This document shows, piece after piece, positions 1 through 12,225 of a stretch of 64,000 bases of DNA. Source of the DNA: Myoxocephalus aenaeus (Eukaryota; Chordata; Actinopteri; Perciformes; Cottidae). The notes below the pieces were generated by a model. That model did not search any database. It saw nothing but the letters and a program-made list of their open reading frames with translations, and was not told where the DNA came from. Within the stretch, counting starts at the first letter, position 1; every line of letters starts with the position of its first letter. A program made the position numbers and the translations under genes. The stretch lies in the NCBI GenBank assembly GCA_038501785.1, contig JBAMJR010000031.1, forward strand, positions 16,493,501-16,557,500, read 5' to 3'.

Positions 1-748
1 GTTCACGGACTGTAAAATCGTTCCTTTTCTTTAATTTCCGCCGGCTCTCGGCAAGATATTGAACCGAACAGATAGACCCGATCCATCAAAAGGGAGAGGA
101 GTCTGAGCGGTCCGGTGGGAAGTGAGGTGTAGATGGCAGAGCGGGCAGCGGCGACGCGGTGAGGGGAGAGTAGAGGGGAGGGGGAGCGAGCGAGGGAGGA
201 GGAGGCAGAGGGAGCGAGGGAGAGGGAGGGAGGGCAGCAGTCTTTGATGGCGGACAGGAAACCTCCAGGGTCATGAATTTTTCAGCGGGCCGCATCCGCG
301 GGGTTACAAGGACTCGTACAGGTGTAAGGAAGCAGGTTGTCACAGACATCTGTTCAGCACGGGGGACCCGGGTGTCCATGCCACCCTCCCTCTCTCCCTC
401 CTCTCCCTGCCAAGTGTCCACCCTCACCCCTTTTCCCTCCCTCAGTGCTGCCGCCCGGAGCCAGACTGCTGGATTGTCAGCAGATGCAGAAGAGACACAA
501 TTTTTTATTTTTTTTGGTCTCACATTTTAGCGCCCGAGGGCCTCCAACACCAAAGGTAGAGGCGGGGGTGGACACAGCTGCAGCGCCGAACTCGCCCCCA
601 GGCACAAATAAAGAGATCTAATGCGGTTTGACTGTGTTGTCGGTGAGACCCGGGGAGCCAGGGAGGCACTTCAGAGCCGACTTCGCACGGCAACATCTGC
701 CGCCAAGTTTTGCCGGGGATCGACTGGGGACAGCAGGTAGAGGAAGGT
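1..748. other. Unassigned GC-rich flank with purine-rich tract
   Basis: No gene recognised. Positions about 100-245 form a strongly strand-asymmetric G/A-rich tract with GGGAGG and GAGCGAG words. The matching C/T-rich reverse strand gives a low-complexity proline/serine reading frame that I do not regard as coding. The rest is ordinary mixed sequence. Confidence 0.6.

Positions 749-816
<68 letters not shown>
749..816. repeat. Compound homopurine repeat: G31 followed by (GA)18
   Basis: An unbroken run of about 31 G runs directly into about 18 GA dinucleotides, so the + strand is pure purine for nearly 70 bases. Such tracts can form triplex (H-DNA) or G-quadruplex structures and mutate quickly. 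Run length is also prone to sequencing error. Confidence 0.95.
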
Positions 817-820
<4 letters not shown>

Positions 821-1674
821 TTGGCCTTATTCTGGTGTCAATCAGGCTCTCTTTCTTTTCTTGAAGAGGCGACGTTGTGCATGCATGAGCGTTTTTTTAT
901 TTCTCATCCCCCCACACACACACACACTTTGATACTCTAGGTATTGTTTTCTTTAAGCAGCTGTCCACACAATGTCCAAACAAGGTGTGCAATGAATGAT
1001 GCATCAGCATACATTAGACCGATAGAAGGAGGCAGAAGAGCCGGCAAAGCCAAGAAGAAACCAGAAGCACTGTGACTCCTCACACAAGCGTCTTTAAAAG
1101 TAATCTTCGCACGACCTTTAACCCTTTAAACATTCCTCGTGTCCCGGTCGGCCTCTTGTCCTCTTGTGTTTTTATGATTAGATTCAAAAGATCCATTTCA
1201 AATGTGGAGCAAATAAGAAGAAAACAGGAAAAGAATTACCAGTAAAATGGTAAAATAAGCATTTATAGCAAATTGTACACTGAATAAATAATGTAATATG
1301 ATTAGGAAAGGCAGATATGTAATGAATAATGTTCATCACATATACACATAATCCTCTTATAATGTAAACACCTAACGAGGCCCCTTCCTTTTCCCTGTAC
1401 CCTTCAAAAACATTTAAAAATATATATATATATTTTCTTTGTACTCATTCCATAAACTCAGCCAACAAATGAATAAACATACGTTCATAGTGGTAAAAAC
1501 AATACACTTCTCAGGTTATGACCCCCGCTCAACATGTCTTGAAATGCAGATAAACACATGACATCATGGTATTTGTTATTTTAAACTGAAGCATATTTAC
1601 ATGCTCAGGATCCTCCTGAGTAAACTCATCAGCTCAAAGAATGTAAATCCTATCACCAACCAGGGAAGAGATTT
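817..1674. other. Unassigned AT-rich sequence
   Basis: Short (CA)7 at 914-927, then AT-rich sequence with small TA runs near 1420. No ORF, RNA gene or recognised transposon. Confidence 0.55.
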
Positions 1675-1900
1675 AAAGCTGCAGCACTCTGAAAATAAGG
1701 ACATTATTATTATTATTTTCATGATATAGTCCTGGAATAATGTAGCGGATTTATTGATTGGTTAGTACATTTTTTTATATATATTTTTATCCTTGATTAA
1801 TCTTACTTGATAAATGTTTTGTAGCTTCTCAAATGTGAGGACTCGCTCACTTTATAGACAAAACAATAAATCAATCAATCATGAAAATAATCAACCTTAA
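1675..1900. mobile_element. Degraded MITE-like repeat of the GCAGC...TAATCAATC type
   Basis: The left part reads AGCTGCAGCACTCTGAAAAT and the right part AATCAATCAATCATGAAAAT, with GCTTCTCAAATGTGAGGA in between. This order matches, from recall, a very common teleost non-autonomous element whose ends read like AGGGCTGCAACTAA and ATCGATTAATC. It is decayed and the borders are approximate. The dispersed status is inferred, since no second copy is seen in this window. Confidence 0.4.
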
Positions 1901-2130
1901 TCCCCTCTTACATTGGGGATTTTCATCAGTACTATTATTACTATTAATATATAATTTTTTTCAACTGTTGTTTTTGTGGAGTCTACTTTCACAAATAACT
2001 TGAATATTACCTGACGACAACAACAAAAAAGCGACGTCATTTTCTTTTTTACAGAAGGACACAGATTTTTCTGAGCTTTCGCCATTTCTTGCAGAACGGA
2101 CAAATTCAAAGAGAGAAGCTCAGTCGACTG
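1901..2130. other. Unassigned AT-rich sequence
   Basis: No gene or recognised repeat. The sequence leads into the shared block that begins at 2131. Confidence 0.5.
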
Positions 2131-2195
2131 AACTTTATTACTCCTTTCAGCGCTTGACAATCCACTTTCGTTCTTGCCTTTCACAATAAAAGCCC
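2131..2195 (+). repeat. Copy 1 of a shared unclassified repeat (AATAAAAG block)
   Basis: AACTTTATTACTCCTTTC at 2131-2148 and CCTTTCACAATAAAAG from 2177 recur in the same order and at nearly the same spacing at 62475-62544. That shows a dispersed repeat directly. The AATAAA could be the 3' end of a retroelement, but the family is not identified. Confidence 0.6.
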
Positions 2196-4642
2196 GAGAC
2201 GGATACATTGCGTAACTGTTTACCAGAAGGCACTCAAAATTCTCTTGGAGCATTTCACCTTAAAGGAAATATCTCGCAGTACCTTAAAGGCCACACAACA
2301 GTTTACCTCGCGCAGTCAGCAGGATCCTGGTAGTTTGCCCTCTGACCTCAGAGAATATATTCAAAACTTTTATTGAAAAACTGCAATAATAAATGAATAC
2401 GTCTTGACATTCCTTCTTCACACCCTTGTTGTGCAAAGGCCTTCACTCTAATATGGGAGCCAACAACGTATTCCTCTGTCAATGCAAGTAGTATATATAA
2501 GTTGCACTACAGGAAAATAAGATGTGGGGAATGATGGGAAGACCTGAATGTGTTCACAGACAGAGAGAAGCCAGGAGGAAATCAATAAGAATGGATCCCC
2601 GAGTGAGACCGTTAAAATGCCTCTGAAGAAACTAACCAGAACACGCGTGACGTAAACGACATGTGCCACACCTCTTTGTGTCTCTTCTTCTTCCTCCTCC
2701 TCCCCCTCAGCTGAGACGGCGTCTTAATTGAACAGTCGTGACTGAGCGGATAATATCAGTTAAAGCGTTCGCTATATTTAGAATATTTTCACCTCTGTGC
2801 TTTGCTGTCAGACGTGGGAACTGTCACCAGGCTCCATTGACAAAAACTGTGATTTTTACCTCGCGGACCACAGGCGGTGCTGGCCTACCGCTGCCTCCCT
2901 CAGTCGGTTACTTAGTTAGTGTTACTGTGTGATTTTGGTGAATCCAAACTAACCCTTTAAAACAACAGTCAAACAAATAAACTGGATCGAGGCAGCCGGC
3001 GTTAGCCAGAGCGGCAGCTCTGCACCTCTCCCCCTGCAGCTGGTTTCGGGGCCCCTTGAGGCTGTGACGGCTTCTTCATTCAACAGCCGTCGGCCACGTC
3101 GGCGGTGCCGTGGGAGCGTTTAATTAAGTGACTGTGAGGGGAGGGAGGGAGGAGAGAGGAAGGGTGGATGTAAAAGAGGTGTAAGGAGGGGAGAAAAAAA
3201 AAAAAGAGGACAAGGCTGGCATAAGCCGAGGGCCACCGCGGGTGGAGGTGACAGTCTGGTTTCCTGGCGTAGCCGGGGCCCGGCAGAGCTGTCCTTGGAG
3301 GTCACAGCGATACACGCTCGGGTCCATTTCCTCCCTCCTGAGCAGCTCAGCTTCTCGGCGCTCAATTAGGATGCTGCGAGGTGATCGTTTGCGAACGGAA
3401 ATAGAGCCAAAAGACAGAAAACTGATATTTGCACTTTCCAGTTTAAATATTGGACTGGCGTGAAGGTGTGACGCATGTAACTTTTGAAGACGTCAGTAAG
3501 TCAGCAGTAATTACCACATTCATTTTGAGACATGAGTGTAATTACTGTAAACAAACAGGCCCGCTCTCTGAGAGTGTTGGCAGCCTCTCTCTGGCCTCTG
3601 CGCTGCATTATTTCATGGCGAGCCACCGGGTCACTTTTGGGAAATGAGCTTCCAGAGAAAATGGAGCTCAAGTTTCTCTGAGAGTTTCTCTCCGTGGCAG
3701 ATGGCGGAGGAGTGAACGGCCGATGGGTGTGTGTGTGTGTGGGGGGGGAATAGTAAATTCCAATATGTTTAACGTCATCGGGAAGAAAGGCTTTTAACGA
3801 GAACGTCCAAGGATGCTGGGAAATGCAGTCTTTAAGGAGCAATAATGCTGATTGTGCACCTTCAAAATTCAACACGATTTGTAATTTATCACTAAATGAA
3901 AAAGTTGCTTTCGTGGTTTTGTCGACCTGTAGTTGATTTACGACATCAGACCATTTGGAAAACCTTCCTGTGATGCGTTCAAGTACAATCAGACAATTAA
4001 GATTTTTGAATGTTTGAATATGATCTCTCTTTTTTTGGGTCTAGATTTAATGAGCACCAGCACTGAAGACGTTATCTTCGAAGCCATTGACAAAAACTGG
4101 GATTTTTTTGTATTGCTGACCGCAATATTACAGATAATACACCATCCACGGATGAGAACCACAATGCAAGGGCTAAAAACAACACATAGGCTGCACAAAG
4201 AACCCAAAAACATGATATGAACTTCTTGGTTGGGAATTTGTCGTTGCCAGTTTGAAGCGCAAAGCATCGTAGTAGAAGAGTTAAACCCAACTTAAAGATT
4301 GGACCACAGCCACGGATATAGGACCAGCAGTAAACGGGCTGCCGCACTGGTTGCACTGGTGTGTCAGTATGTACTGAGCAGGCTGGTCACATGGAAACCA
4401 TCCAAGAGAGGAAATGGCTGCCTCACAGGAAATCAGGCCGGCTGATTATGGCCTCAGAGATGCACAATGACCCATTTAGAGGACACAACAGGGGAAGTAG
4501 CTGTGAGGACATCTTAAAGGAGACATATACTGTATGAGATTATGAACATTCATACAGCAGCTTCTCTGTTCTATGTTTTGGTGGTATAGGGACCCAAAAT
4601 GGACATTTGTTGAGCTCTACATAAACATTTGACATACTGTGT
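2196..4642. other. Unassigned stretch, mostly unique-looking
   Basis: No gene recognised. It contains a GC-rich part around 2990-3340 with a G/A-rich patch at 3128-3210, a short (GT)8G8 at 3727-3748, and otherwise mixed sequence. ORFs of up to 124 codons here overlap low-complexity sequence on both strands and show no motif. Confidence 0.5.
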
Positions 4643-4877
4643 ACCTGTACCAGAAGGCAACCTCTGGTTCAGTCGAGTGAAGCCGATGCGCAAGTGTCTT
4701 AACGCTGCATTCTCTCTACTGACCACCTAGGGGGCGACTCCTCTGGTTGTTTAGAAGTCTTTGAGAAAATGATTACTTCTCTCTTGATTTATTCCCTCAG
4801 TAAACATTGTAAACATGAGTTTATGGTCTCAATCTCTAGTTTCAAGTCTTCAATACAACATGATGTTCATTTAGTTA
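4643..4877 (+). repeat. R1 interspersed repeat, copy A (5' part)
   Basis: Starts with TGTACCAG-like sequence and continues through GCTGCATTCTCTCTACTGAC, TAGAAGTCTTTGAGAAAATG and AACATTGTAAACATGAGTTT to ATGATGTTCATTTAGT. The same order is seen in copies near 24.9, 41.6, 43.5 and 57.8 kb. It carries CCACCTAGGGGGCGAC at 4723-4738, which is the CTCF-like core of the family with one extra base. The 3' half of the family is missing here. Class unknown: it has no poly(A) tail and no clear inverted ends. Confidence 0.85.
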
Positions 4878-6935
4878 AAAAAAAAAAGCAGAGTATCTAG
4901 CGTTATAGCAGGACAGCTAGCGAGCTAATGATTACGTCACATGGATTTAGGCCGACAAGATCAAAAATAAATGGCTCCTCAGCGAGCAAAATACGCCACT
5001 AACGCCACGGAAACACCAGCCAAGATGCGCATCGTCCTCTTGTTCGCGTCGGGAGAGGGAACTCTTTGATGTGATGCGTCGACGTCTCCTGGTTCTAAAC
5101 GTGGTGTAAAGACAGTTAGGAGTGTTTGCACTGTGCTCAGCAGTGAGATCCATTCAGCAGACTGTTTATTCAGTCTCATACATAAAGGATGTATTTAGCA
5201 GCTTCTTTCTTTGCATCTTTTGTCACTTGATCCGAGTATGTAAAGCGGAGCAAACATTTGCTCGGTATTGTAAAAAAAGCAACGACTAAACAGATGCACA
5301 TATACTCATCCTTTCACGCTTCCCGCCTGTTGCTTTTATCTCGTCGCATCACAATGCCACACTGAATATGGTGAGAACATCTTTCCTGAAACTGATAAAA
5401 GCCTTAAAAAAAATGCATTGTTCAGTGTTAGAATAATAATAATAATATAAAAGAGCCAAAAAAGATGACGCATCCTTGGAAGATTTTGTTTCGGCTGTTT
5501 CGCAGGAAAAAAAGACCCACGTTTTCTCTCTCGCCGCAGCCGCCGAGAGGAATAATTTGGTACCTAAACGTCTGATAAGACAATATGCTGATGTGGCACT
5601 AATGCAGAATAAACACGGGGCGGCGCGTGCGGGACGCGACTTCCACGCGGCGACATCAGTCGGGGTGTTTACCGTCACGCGGAGACAAATGCAACACCTA
5701 ATTTCACAATAAAAGACCTTTTAATGGGAAGTAAACAACCTGGCAAATGACATTAAGTTGAAACGAACCTCCAGACCAGAGAGCATGAGATTCTCTAATT
5801 AACAGGGGTAATTGGAATTAAAGCGTCGCTAATAATGAAGTGTTGGGAGAGGAGAGATCGGGAGAGGGGGGATAACGCTTGAAAATAACAATCGGACATT
5901 ACTCATGCTTGACATTTAACCCCGACCACCATCTCCGTGCTGAAAGGGGGAGGAGTTTATTTCATGTTTGCTTCTTTGTGGCACTTTGTTAGTGTGTTAT
6001 GTGGGTTAATAGCAGTTAATATACAACAATAAGGGTTTTTCTTTCACCAAGAATGATATTTTTCAGTGAAATATTTAAACATCTTTACCAAACACATCCC
6101 AACCTGCGGAGGACATAACGTATATATATATATATCAATTCTGCGTATTTAGAACCATGAATATACTGTAAGACCTTCCATGTTCCATGTTTTCAGATAA
6201 CTTCAGTGTAGAAATGTAAAAGAAAACGAAGGAAATTAAACAATATGAAATACTAGTAAATGTAGAAAGTCTCTCACATATGACAGAACTTTTTGCACCT
6301 TTTAATAACTAATCAGAGTATTTAGTGCTCACGAAAGCTGTTTTTAAAGTTTTTCCGTGCGTCACAATTGATAAACAAGTACAAGTAAAAAAACAGAAAC
6401 CAGATTATCACCCATATCAAACAATAATAATTAAAAAAAAAAAAACTGCTGATGCTCCATGAAGTGCAGCAAGCCGCTCCGAGTGAGTTTTTATCTTCAG
6501 CATAATAATAAATAGCGATTGATGTATATGTCTATGTCGCACCTTGCAGCTCTTAACATAATGCAGTGGTGGTGGTGGTGTGGTGGTGTGCCAGCGAGCC
6601 CTGGGCCTCATTAGTCGTATCGGTGGACGGCCTCGTTAGCCTTGAACAAGTAGCCAGCTGACAGGTCCGCTCAGCCACCGCGCCCCCACTAGAGAAGTGA
6701 CAGCTTTAACTCCGGCCGCCCGGCGCTCTCTTAACCAGATTAGTTCTTTTTACATTAACCGAGGAAAAGTAGGGCAGATGTCTGTATGACTGGTTGTAAA
6801 TTTGATAATGACCGCCATGTTAATCCCCCTCCCCCTCCCCCTCCTCATCCTCATCCTCCTCATCCTCATCTGTGCCCCCCCGCTCGGCAAGTCCAGGCTG
6901 GGACCTGGCTGGTAACAGGATTACCAATGAGGGGA

Positions 6936-6937
<2 letters not shown>
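4878..6937. other. Unassigned stretch containing one candidate regulatory block
   Basis: No gene recognised. Holds a short (TA) run near 6121-6136, a GGT-rich run at 6566-6591 and C/T-rich sequence at 6825-6882. The piece at 5755-5945 is listed separately. Confidence 0.5.
5755..5945. promoter_or_regulatory. Candidate conserved noncoding element (homeodomain-site cluster)
   Basis: Clean, repeat-free sequence with clustered homeodomain-like cores: CTAATTAAC, GGTAATTGGAATTAAAG and GCTAATAATG within about 50 bases, followed by AACAAT, a SOX-type core. It stands out from the surrounding low-complexity DNA. Conservation cannot be judged from one genome, so the call is inference. Confidence 0.35.

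Positions 6938-7011
<74 letters not shown>
6938..7011. repeat. (GT)37 microsatellite
   Basis: Uninterrupted GT dinucleotides over 74 bases. The reverse-strand (TH)n reading frame across it is not a gene. Potentially Z-DNA forming and highly polymorphic. Confidence 0.97.
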
Positions 7012-7013
<2 letters not shown>

Positions 7014-8567
7014 GCAGGAAGCTAATTGTTGTTGGTGGCGGCTGGTCGGAGGAGTGAAGTGAAAAGTAACCTAATGTGGGAAAAAAACAGGGAGATATAA
7101 TGAGAACATTATTTGTTTCTTTACAAACTCCTTTAGAAGTGTGCACGTAGATTTTCTTTTTTAAAACAGTAAAAGAAACTATTAATGCATAATTTTGATA
7201 AGAAAAAAGGAATACTACTTTATTCATATTAGTATTATTGTGTACTTAAAAACGATATTTTCCTTTTTTACGACACACATACATACACATATTTAAGAGT
7301 TTGTCATTAAAATAGAGACAAACGCTTGCTTTTTTTTTATGACCATCTCTAACGCAGAATTGGATTTAATGCAACAACACAATTCTCGAGCAACATGTCA
7401 CCCCAGAAGAAGAAGAAAGAGAGAAAAAAGCTGTTTGTTGCATATTTTAATATCCTTCAAGCTTTAATTTGATTAAAATTACGTATCTGATCTCTCCCTC
7501 GTCTCTGGATGAGCTCTTTGTTTTTCTCCTCCCTCTAAATCTCGTTCTGCAGTGAAATCCACTTTGAACACGGCGAATTACACGGCGACTCAGTGGAGTA
7601 TCTTCTGGTGTTGTTTGTTTTTGGGGGGACAGTCTCCCCCCCCCACCCCTGTTGTTGGAGGTCTCTCCTCTTCCTCTCCATTAGCTGATCGGTGTTGTTG
7701 TATCTGGGTGGCCGGGGCTGGTACCTGCCCTCCCCTCCCCTGATACAATCTAAACTGATGTCCTGCCGGTGCCTTTTTTCCCAGAACCCTTCAGACTGGT
7801 CGGGCGTCGCCCGTGTGCCCGAGCCTTTTTTTTATTTTCTTCTTCATCACCTATTAAAATCAAAAGCCCCGTCATTTGGGCGAGGACCGCTGGGAATCTG
7901 GGCTTTAATTAAATTACATTATTGTTAACGTCAGCTTTGCCGAGGCCGGCTCTGTCGCCTGCACTTTGCCCTCCTCCTCCTCCTCCTCCTCCCTGTCAGG
8001 AGGTGAGGAAGAGGAAGAAGGGGGGGGGGGGTCACACATACATGCAGTAATGTATTCTAACCCCCTCCCCACCTTCCTCTCCTCCCATCGATTTGAATTT
8101 TTAAAAAGATGGAAGCGGGGAGTCATGTTATGCAGGGAATATGTTCACAGTGAATATTCAATTAGCCCGCTCCTGTTTCGTATACATAAATGCGGCGGCG
8201 GCGGCTAATACGTAGTGAAGGGCCCTCGCACGCAGCTGCATGTAATACCATATCGCTCTCGAATGTTTTGGTAACAGACGCCATGAATAAACATGTAAAC
8301 ACGGCAGTGGTTCTCAGGCCGGGTTGTTCGACACGACGGTGGACTTTTTTCCTCGACCTCGCTTGATTGCGTGTTAACGTGTCAATAAGTCTCTTTCATT
8401 CTCTTTTTTCTTCACTGTCATGCAGCCTTGTTATGAATATGATTTTTTTGGTCAGAAAACACCACCCTCCCCACTCGCCCTCCTGCCGAGCCTCTCCCAT
8501 ACATCCTGACTAGAGCAGTGAAGTGTGACTAATGTGCCTCTATTCACTGGTTTCTGCAGGCCTGAGT
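7012..8567. other. Unassigned stretch
   Basis: No gene recognised. Includes a (CTC)8-like tract at 7970-7994 followed by G/A-rich sequence to 8031, and T/C-rich low complexity at 7610-7740. The portion at 7890-7960 (TTTAATTAAATTACATTATT then GC-rich) and 8140-8270 (ATTCAATTAGCC and a CGG run) are clean enough to be regulatory, but nothing identifies them. Confidence 0.45.
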
Positions 8568-8616
8568 CCTCCTCCTCCTCCTCCTCCTCCTCCTCCTCCT
8601 CCTCCTCCTCCTCCTC
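8568..8616. repeat. (TCC)16 microsatellite
   Basis: Perfect trinucleotide run of about 49 bases, a homopurine/homopyrimidine tract. Confidence 0.95.
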
Positions 8617-9859
8617 TTCGCTCTGTGTCCCTCTGTCCTGTTGCTCCTCCAGAGGAGGCTGATCAAACTCCTACAGGTCACTCTGGTCGTCACGGCTGAC
8701 TTCTGTCATACAATGGGATTATTATTATTGAGGTGTCACTGTGCTGCAAATTAATACCAAATGAAACAGACAATAATCAAAGTAATGCAATCAGGGCTGC
8801 AGGTCTCCACATATTAAGCGCTAAATATGCAATATGCAATATGCAAAATTAAAATTTAAAATATATAAATATATATATAAAATAAATATAAAAAATTAAT
8901 TTTCTATAATTTCTATATATGTATATATATATAAATTAAAATATGTATTTTATATATATATTTTTTTTCTTCTGTAGTTTCACAGTTGTGATATGTGAAA
9001 AACACACTTCATTCAAACTCGTCAGTAACGAAGTGAAACTGAACAAAACCGTCTTCTTTTCACTGCTCTCACAATGAGTCCTAAGTTTGAAAAGGAGACA
9101 AACTGAAAACAGAGCTTCACGCCGGGCTGCTTTCAGGGACGTAAAACGCCTTTCTGGGGGTCAACGAAAGGCCCCCCCAAAAAAGCTACGTTTACTAAAA
9201 GTACCCGTGTAAGTTTGGACACTAAATCACACCTGTATGTGAACTTCTACAGGTACATGCAGACCAGGTCCAGGTCCAAGGAGCTCCCGTGAACCGCTCA
9301 TTTAAATGACGGCATGACATCCGATAACTAATTCCTGCATGTGATGAGCCACCTTGTTTTCTCTTCATGCATCTTGTGATCAATGTCGTATATACAACAT
9401 TTGCTGCATTAAATAGGCGCCTGTGCACCTTTTTGCCCCAAATGCAGCAAATGTTAGTTTTCGTGATGTTAGTGGAGGTAACTGATCATTTCAACTCAAA
9501 TGTGATGATTTTACAGGAAAGGGAGTTACATTTGGTACGAGGACACACAATCAGCAGAGAAATATAGTTAAATAGTGATGCTAGTTTTCCCTGATTCTGC
9601 AGATCAATGATCCGACGTCTCTCACTCCGACGGCTGACACGTCTACTATCCTTTAAAGACGTCTTCTAGGACATTAGTTTGTCTTTAACCTTTTACAGAT
9701 GTGTCTGGATTTAAACTTTAAAGTCACATTACTACTTCTGTGCAGTGACATGAGCAAACATTTTTTTTGACATCCGTCTCGATAACGCTGAGCTGACAGA
9801 TTTTTCATGGTTAATTATTTTTTATTTATTTCAACATTAAGGCCCCCCCTCGTCTCAGT
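8617..9859. other. Unassigned stretch with AT-rich core
   Basis: Positions 8830-8970 are nearly pure A/T with repeated TATATA. The remainder is mixed, with no gene, RNA or identifiable transposon. Confidence 0.5.
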
Positions 9860-10125
9860 GACCATTTAAGTGAATTATCCGCGTCCCCGTCAGCGGCTGA
9901 GAAAGGGTCACTCCTCGTCCAATTACCGGCTCCACCTCGTTAACTCCTTCAACGCCAGGCCTTTGTCTTTTTTCTTCTTCTTTTTTTATATATAACATGA
10001 GCTTAATTATGCTAATGAACTTCAGCATGCAAATGGGGCAAGCTCTTTCATCCTAAACTGTAGGCTCAACAGCTATTAAAAGACGTTTTAATTCCTGTTT
10101 GACACTGATTAATTGTGTGTTAAGT
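9860..10125. promoter_or_regulatory. Candidate conserved noncoding element with octamer motif
   Basis: Contains a perfect POU octamer ATGCAAAT at 10027-10034, TTAATTA at 10003-10009, GCTAATGA at 10011-10018 and further AATTA/TTAATT cores at 9870, 9930 and 10110. The spacing of homeodomain and POU sites is typical of developmental enhancers. The poly-T run at 9967-9990 splits the block. Function is inferred. Confidence 0.4.
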
Positions 10126-10394
10126 GACCTCAGCTGAGTAGAAAAGGCCTTTCCAGTTATATACATGATGGAGAAAAGGAATAAAAAAGTACCAAATAAT
10201 CTTTCTTATAATGTCCCGTTGACTAATAGAACTTTGCCAGTTGATTTCTTTCATTATGACGTTGTTGTTTTTTGGTTCAACACTGTCAACAGCCATAATA
10301 AAATATATTTTCTCCATGTTTTAGTTCTAAAATGTCGTATAAATCTGGTTAAGAATGATTTTAACAAACCCTTCTGTAGAAAGCTTCATAATAT

Positions 10395-10745
10395 ATGTAG
10401 GAATGAAAGTGTAAAGTTTGGTGGATGTAAGAGCTGCTGAAGTAGTCTTGAGAAAAAAACATCATTGAGAGAAAACAACCTTTAAAGGGACAGTCCACCC
10501 TAAAATCAAAAACACGTATTTTTCCTCTCACATGCGGTGCTATTTATTAATCTAGATAGTTTGGGTGTGAATTGTCTCTTTAAATTGAGGTTTTGTACAA
10601 TTACAAACATTTTGAAGACACTACTAGTGAACAGGGTGAACCTGAAGAAACTTCCCCAGTTGATTACTTCAACTTAATATCTTAATTTTTGGGAAAATGT
10701 TATGTTTAGATCTGCAAATGAGGCATTATCTAATAGACAAAGTAG
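10395..10745 (+). repeat. R3 repeat, copy 1 (plus orientation)
   Basis: Contains GGGACAGTCCACCCTAAAAT at 10488-10507, TTACAAACATTTTGAAGACA at 10601-10620, AACTTCCCCAGTTGATTA from about 10649 and GGATGTAAGAGCTGC near 10424-10438. Reverse complements of the last three occur at 11550-12060, and the first recurs with changes near 60629. Anonymous dispersed element; borders approximate. Confidence 0.65.
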
Positions 10746-11456
10746 TCAAACAAACAACTAAATGTGTATTTTGGATGTTTTCTTTCCCCCACTAGTGTGA
10801 AAGAAGATGTTATTGGAAGTATAAGACCAAAAATTAAGCAACAATGTTTTTATCCTGAAGTTTCTCCAAATAAAAACAAAAAAACTCACATCAGCTTTCC
10901 CGCAGTCGCCCGGTTAAACGATGTTTTTTATTTACTTCGCTCGGTGCCGCGTGATTCGAACAGATGTCTTCTTAAAGCGTGCTGCCGGATGCCGAGGGGT
11001 CGAAACTCTTGGTACGTTTTCTCCTACAGACTGCGGCGCCCCGAGTACGGCATGAATAAATCACAGCGCTTCATAATTGATTGAGAGAAAAGATGCAGAT
11101 GTGACAATCGCTGGCAAAACGGCCCGTCGGCTAATTGAAAACATTCTTGAAGGGGTTCCAGATGTAGTTGTCATTTATTTTATTTATTTATTTTTCATCC
11201 CACCTCATGAAATATTGTGTTGCGTGTCCATGAGACTTTGCATTCACTCGTCTCTCGGTCTTGTTACACCTATTTTACCAATATGTCATTTATCATCATA
11301 ATAGACGTATCCGATGTTAATGATGATAGTTTATAAAACAGCTTATTAACCTTAATGACAGTGTGATCTTTTACAATTGATAGGTTGCCTCACCTTCAAT
11401 TATACTGAGTGATGATGATACAGAGTTAATTAATGCTTAAGTGCTCCAGTGGCGCT
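10746..11456. other. Unassigned stretch, partly clean
   Basis: No gene recognised. 11040-11165 is repeat-free with GCTTCATAATTGATTGAGAG and GGCTAATTGAAAAC, and could be regulatory. The 106-codon frame over 10764-11084 shows no motif or splice context. Confidence 0.45.
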
Positions 11457-11482
11457 CTTCTTCTTCTTCTTCTTCTTCTTCT
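11457..11482. repeat. (CTT)8 microsatellite
   Basis: Short perfect trinucleotide run. Confidence 0.9.
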
Positions 11483-11539
11483 ATACGTCTCTTTGCGTCT
11501 GTATATTTCTCCTAAATTCAGCAAAAGTTAATAGTGATT

Positions 11540-12090
11540 TCTATTAGTTCACCTGTAGTGTCTTCAAAATGTTTGTAATTTTACAAAGCATATCTTTAAA
11601 GAGACAATTCACCCCAAAAAATGTGTGGGTGTCTTTGAGTGTCATATAGTCTGTTTATATGAAAGGTTGATATATATCTCCAACACCAAAAAAAAAATCT
11701 AGAATGACAAATAGCACGACAGGTAAAAAAAAAGATTATGGATTCATGCTTTTTGGGGGGAACTCTTCAGTTTTTAAAGGCCGAAATCAGCAGCTCTTAC
11801 GTCCACCAAACTTCCCAGTTTGATTCCTCTCTGTATGCTGAATGTTTCTGCAGAGGGACTTGTTCACATATCAATCACAGCCTCATGTAGACTACATTCT
11901 GATACAAAGAGATAATTCAAAATGGCCTCCGTAAAAACCTTTGACTCTATCCAAGGTTATCCAACATAATGCCTCATTTAATGCATATTTAAATAAACAT
12001 ATGCAGGAAACTTGTAATGCAAAAAATAACTGTCCTAATGTCAGTAATGAACTGGGGAAGTTTCATGGTGATAGTGATGAGTTCAATATT
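11540..12090 (-). repeat. R3 repeat, copy 2 (minus orientation)
   Basis: GTCTTCAAAATGTTTGTAAT is the reverse complement of a block in copy 1, as are CAGCTCTTACGTCCACC near 11791 and AACTGGGGAAGTTTCAT near 12050. The block order differs from copy 1, so this is either a fuller copy of the family or one with internal rearrangement. Confidence 0.6.
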
Positions 12091-12184
12091 TTAGCCCATA
12101 AACTGTTGTTTGAATGAAACCAGAGCTTTGCTGGTTACGTTAGCCGCCGTGCAGTCGAAGTGTTGAAACAAAAAGTATCTGTCT

Positions 12185-12225
12185 CTTCTTCTTCTTCTTC
12201 TTCTTCTTCTTCTTCTTCTTCTTCT
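12185..12225. repeat. (TTC)14 microsatellite
   Basis: Perfect trinucleotide run. Reading frames over it encode only poly-Ser, poly-Glu or similar. Confidence 0.95.

Noticed and set aside
6820..7227. Proteins with long TH, VC or CV runs, here and at 13.6, 18.1, 25.4, 28.0, 33.6, 37.2, 39.6 and 60.2 kb
   Set aside because: These are translations of GT/CA microsatellites.
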